A stretch of DNA of 15,948 nucleotides, from the NCBI GenBank assembly GCA_003978075.1, contig QOAM01000016.1, positions 1 to 15,948 on the forward strand. Reading direction: 5' to 3'. This stretch comes from Thermodesulfatator sp. Lineage in GTDB: Bacteria > Desulfobacterota > Thermodesulfobacteria > Thermodesulfobacteriales > Thermodesulfobacteriaceae. Within the stretch, counting starts at the first letter, position 1. Every line of letters starts with the position of its first letter. Position numbers and translations under genes: made by a program. The notes below the pieces were generated by a model. It was not told where the DNA came from and made no database searches. It worked only from the letters and a program-made list of their open reading frames with translations. Below are positions 14,548 through 15,948 of the stretch, in pieces.

Positions 14548-15619
14548 TCTTGCGGGGAAGGCCTTGCTTATCGGAAGCTTCCCTCATCAGGACCATAAGG
14601 AGGCCCTGCGCTTAGTGCTGGAGTACACCCCGGAAATTCCCTGCTGGCCGCAGCTTCCCGCAAGGGGAGAGGGGATGCTCGTCCAGTTTTCGCGGGGGCT
14701 TCCCGGATGGCAAGCGGAAGCCTTGAAAATAGATCCCGAAAGTCCGGGATTTGAGGAAGAAAAACTCCGCTTTTACGAAGAATATCTGGCGGTTACCGAG
14801 GCTGGAGTTCCCCTGGGGGAAACCCGTTTCGTTTTGTCTCTAGAAGAGGCCCCTGGACTTTACCTTCTGGTGGAAAAGGCCCGGGAGCGGGCCCCTTTTT
14901 TGGCGGTCAAGGGCCAAATTACCGGTCCCTTCACCCTGGCCACTGGCTTAAGGTTTTCCGACGGGCGAGCCCTCTTTTACGATCCCGAGATGCGGGACAT
15001 GGTGGTCCGCTTGATAGCCCTTAAGGCCCGTTTTCAAGTGGAACTTCTGCGCAGGCTTTCCTCTAGGGTGATCCTCTTCTTGGACGAGCCGGCCCTTTCC
15101 GGCTTCGGCTCTTCAGCCTTTGTAGGGGTCTCCAAGGAAGAGGTAATAGAAGCGCTCTCGGAGGTGGCGGCGGAGATCCACCGCGCTGGAGGGCTCGTAG
15201 GGGTCCATGTGTGCGGCAATACCGACTGGAGCCTTCTCTTCGAGAGCCCCATAGAAATCATAAATTTTGATGCTTATGATTTTTCCGAAAAATTCATAAG
15301 TTATAATAAATACCTGAATGAATTCTTTAAAAGAGGTGGCTGGGTGGCTTGGGGGCTAGTGCCTACTCTGCGCCGGGAAGCTTTAGAAGGTGAGACTTCC
15401 CAAGGCCTCTTAGAAAGATTCGTGAATTTGCTCAACCTTTTAGCGGAGCAGACGGGGTATTCCCTGGCCTTTTTATATCAACATTCCCTCCTTACTCCCT
15501 CCTGTGGAATGGGGACCCTTACCCCCGCTTTAACCCTCAAATCCCTCACCCTTCTGAGAGACTTAACCGAAGGGCTGAACCGCCTAGAATTGTTGAAGAG
15601 TAAGAAGTTTGGACGATAA
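14522..15619 (+). CDS. Core (folate-independent) methionine synthase-like protein, UROD/MetE family
   Basis: From ATG 14522 (AGGAG seven bases upstream) the protein is 365 residues. It is a single TIM-barrel of the MetE C-terminal/UROD superfamily without MetE's N-terminal folate domain. Visible signatures are LIGSFPHQDHKEAL, PEIPCWPQLP, GQITGPFTLA, ILFLDEPAL (D188-E189) and the zinc-site residues H229-V-C231 (GVHVCGNTDW) and C328 (TPSCGMG). Core methionine synthases (Mes families) transfer methyl from a corrinoid protein to homocysteine. MesB members occur in anaerobes with the Wood-Ljungdahl pathway and are predicted to use its corrinoid iron-sulfur protein. That fits the neighbouring cluster. 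The start overlaps the end of the VKOR-like gene by 26 bases. A start at 14429 is open but lies deep in the VKOR gene and lacks support. It could instead be another corrinoid methyltransferase; the MesB assignment is inference. Confidence 0.7.
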   Translation: MNANPPASNLAGKALLIGSFPHQDHKEALRLVLEYTPEIPCWPQLPARGEGMLVQFSRGLPGWQAEALKIDPESPGFEEEKLRFYEEYLAVTEAGVPLGETRFVLSLEEAPGLYLLVEKARERAPFLAVKGQITGPFTLATGLRFSDGRALFYDPEMRDMVVRLIALKARFQVELLRRLSSRVILFLDEPALSGFGSSAFVGVSKEEVIEALSEVAAEIHRAGGLVGVHVCGNTDWSLLFESPIEIINFDAYDFSEKFISYNKYLNEFFKRGGWVAWGLVPTLRREALEGETSQGLLERFVNLLNLLAEQTGYSLAFLYQHSLLTPSCGMGTLTPALTLKSLTLLRDLTEGLNRLELLKSKKFGR

Positions 15620-15948
15620 GTTACACATGGAGCAAAGAAATTTTCAAAAAGGTTCGGGAAAGGGTGACCCGGGTGCTTTTGGAAATTCAGAAGGAGTATG
15701 CTGCACACTGTCTTCAAAATTTTCTGCTTTCCGATTATCCTCAAGTTGACGGCGATATCCTAATGCATATAAGTAGGAGTTGGTGGCTTTTGAGGAGGGG
15801 TGAAGGGCGAGACCTCATGATTGAGTCTGCGGCTTACGAAATAATCAAAAAAGAAGGCTTCGAAGAAGGATTACAGCAGGGATTACAGCAAGGATTACAG
15901 CAGGGATTGCTTGAAGAGGCCAGGGAGATGGTTCTGGAGGCCCTGGAG
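15604..15948 (+). pseudogene. Start-less C-terminal part of an Rpn/DUF4351-like protein, runs off the right edge
   Basis: The frame is open for 115 codons from the stop at 15601-15603 to the window end. It has no ATG or ribosome binding site near its beginning; the first internal ATG comes at about codon 54. The tail reads MIESAAYEIIKKEGFEEG followed by three LQQG units and LLEEAREMVLEALE. That is the layout of the C-terminal tail in Rpn/PD-(D/E)XK transposase-like and DUF4351-type proteins. Their N-terminal nuclease domain is not seen here. The stretch looks less G+C-rich than its neighbours. It is most likely a truncated remnant, though a non-ATG start or a gene continuing to the right cannot be excluded. 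The first 50 or so residues I do not recognise. Confidence 0.45.
15868..15903 (+). repeat. Three 12-bp tandem repeats coding GLQQ
   Basis: GGATTACAGCAG, GGATTACAGCAA and GGATTACAGCAG stand head to tail, followed by GGATTG. One base differs among the three units, so the expansion is recent or kept uniform. In frame they encode the GLQQ repeats of the tail protein. Confidence 0.85.

Overview
The window carries most of a Wood-Ljungdahl (reductive acetyl-CoA) pathway cluster. Eleven genes lie on the minus strand, packed like an operon, with a short divergent gene pair on the plus strand at the right end. The gene set, the charged Glu/Lys/Arg/Val-rich proteins, the high G+C and the predicted selenoproteins fit a thermophilic, strictly anaerobic, autotrophic bacterium. 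Thermodesulfobacteriota (a sulfate reducer or sulfur disproportionator of the Thermosulfurimonas/Thermodesulfatator type) is my best guess. That placement is inference from gene content, not from a marker gene.

Minus strand in transcription order: formate-tetrahydrofolate ligase (fhs), methylene-THF dehydrogenase/cyclohydrolase (folD), the catalytic subunit of CO dehydrogenase (acsA/cooS), a small retropepsin-like aspartic protease, a two-FAD HdrA, an MvhD, an HdrC-like ferredoxin protein, a second small MvhD-like protein, metV, a very unusual metF-acsD fusion, and the start of acetyl-CoA synthase acsB, which runs off the left edge. Together these activate formate, reduce it to methyl-THF, make CO, and pass methyl and CO to acetyl-CoA synthase. 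The HdrA/MvhD/HdrC/MetV proteins are probably the electron-transfer partners of MetF. HdrB, acsC and acsE are not in the window.

Two genes, hdrA and mvhD, are each interrupted by one in-frame TGA exactly where the family has a conserved cysteine. Each TGA is followed at a suitable distance by a possible SECIS hairpin. I annotate both as selenocysteine proteins (HdrA Sec59, MvhD Sec66), so both genes are longer than a standard gene caller would give. The small MvhD-like paralogue two genes downstream has Cys at the position matching Sec66, which supports the call from within the window.

The most novel-looking object is the single 815-residue protein that joins MetF to AcsD through a roughly 180-residue Pro/Glu-rich linker. 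The linker contains PPVEEK repeats and one predicted helix.

Plus strand: a VKOR-thioredoxin fusion for disulfide formation overlaps a core (folate-independent) methionine synthase-like gene. That gene may belong to the MesB family, which is thought to take methyl groups from the corrinoid protein of this same pathway. The window ends in a start-less reading frame with LQQG repeats, probably the C-terminal part of an Rpn/DUF4351-type protein. Apart from that last stretch, no gap exceeds about 170 bases.
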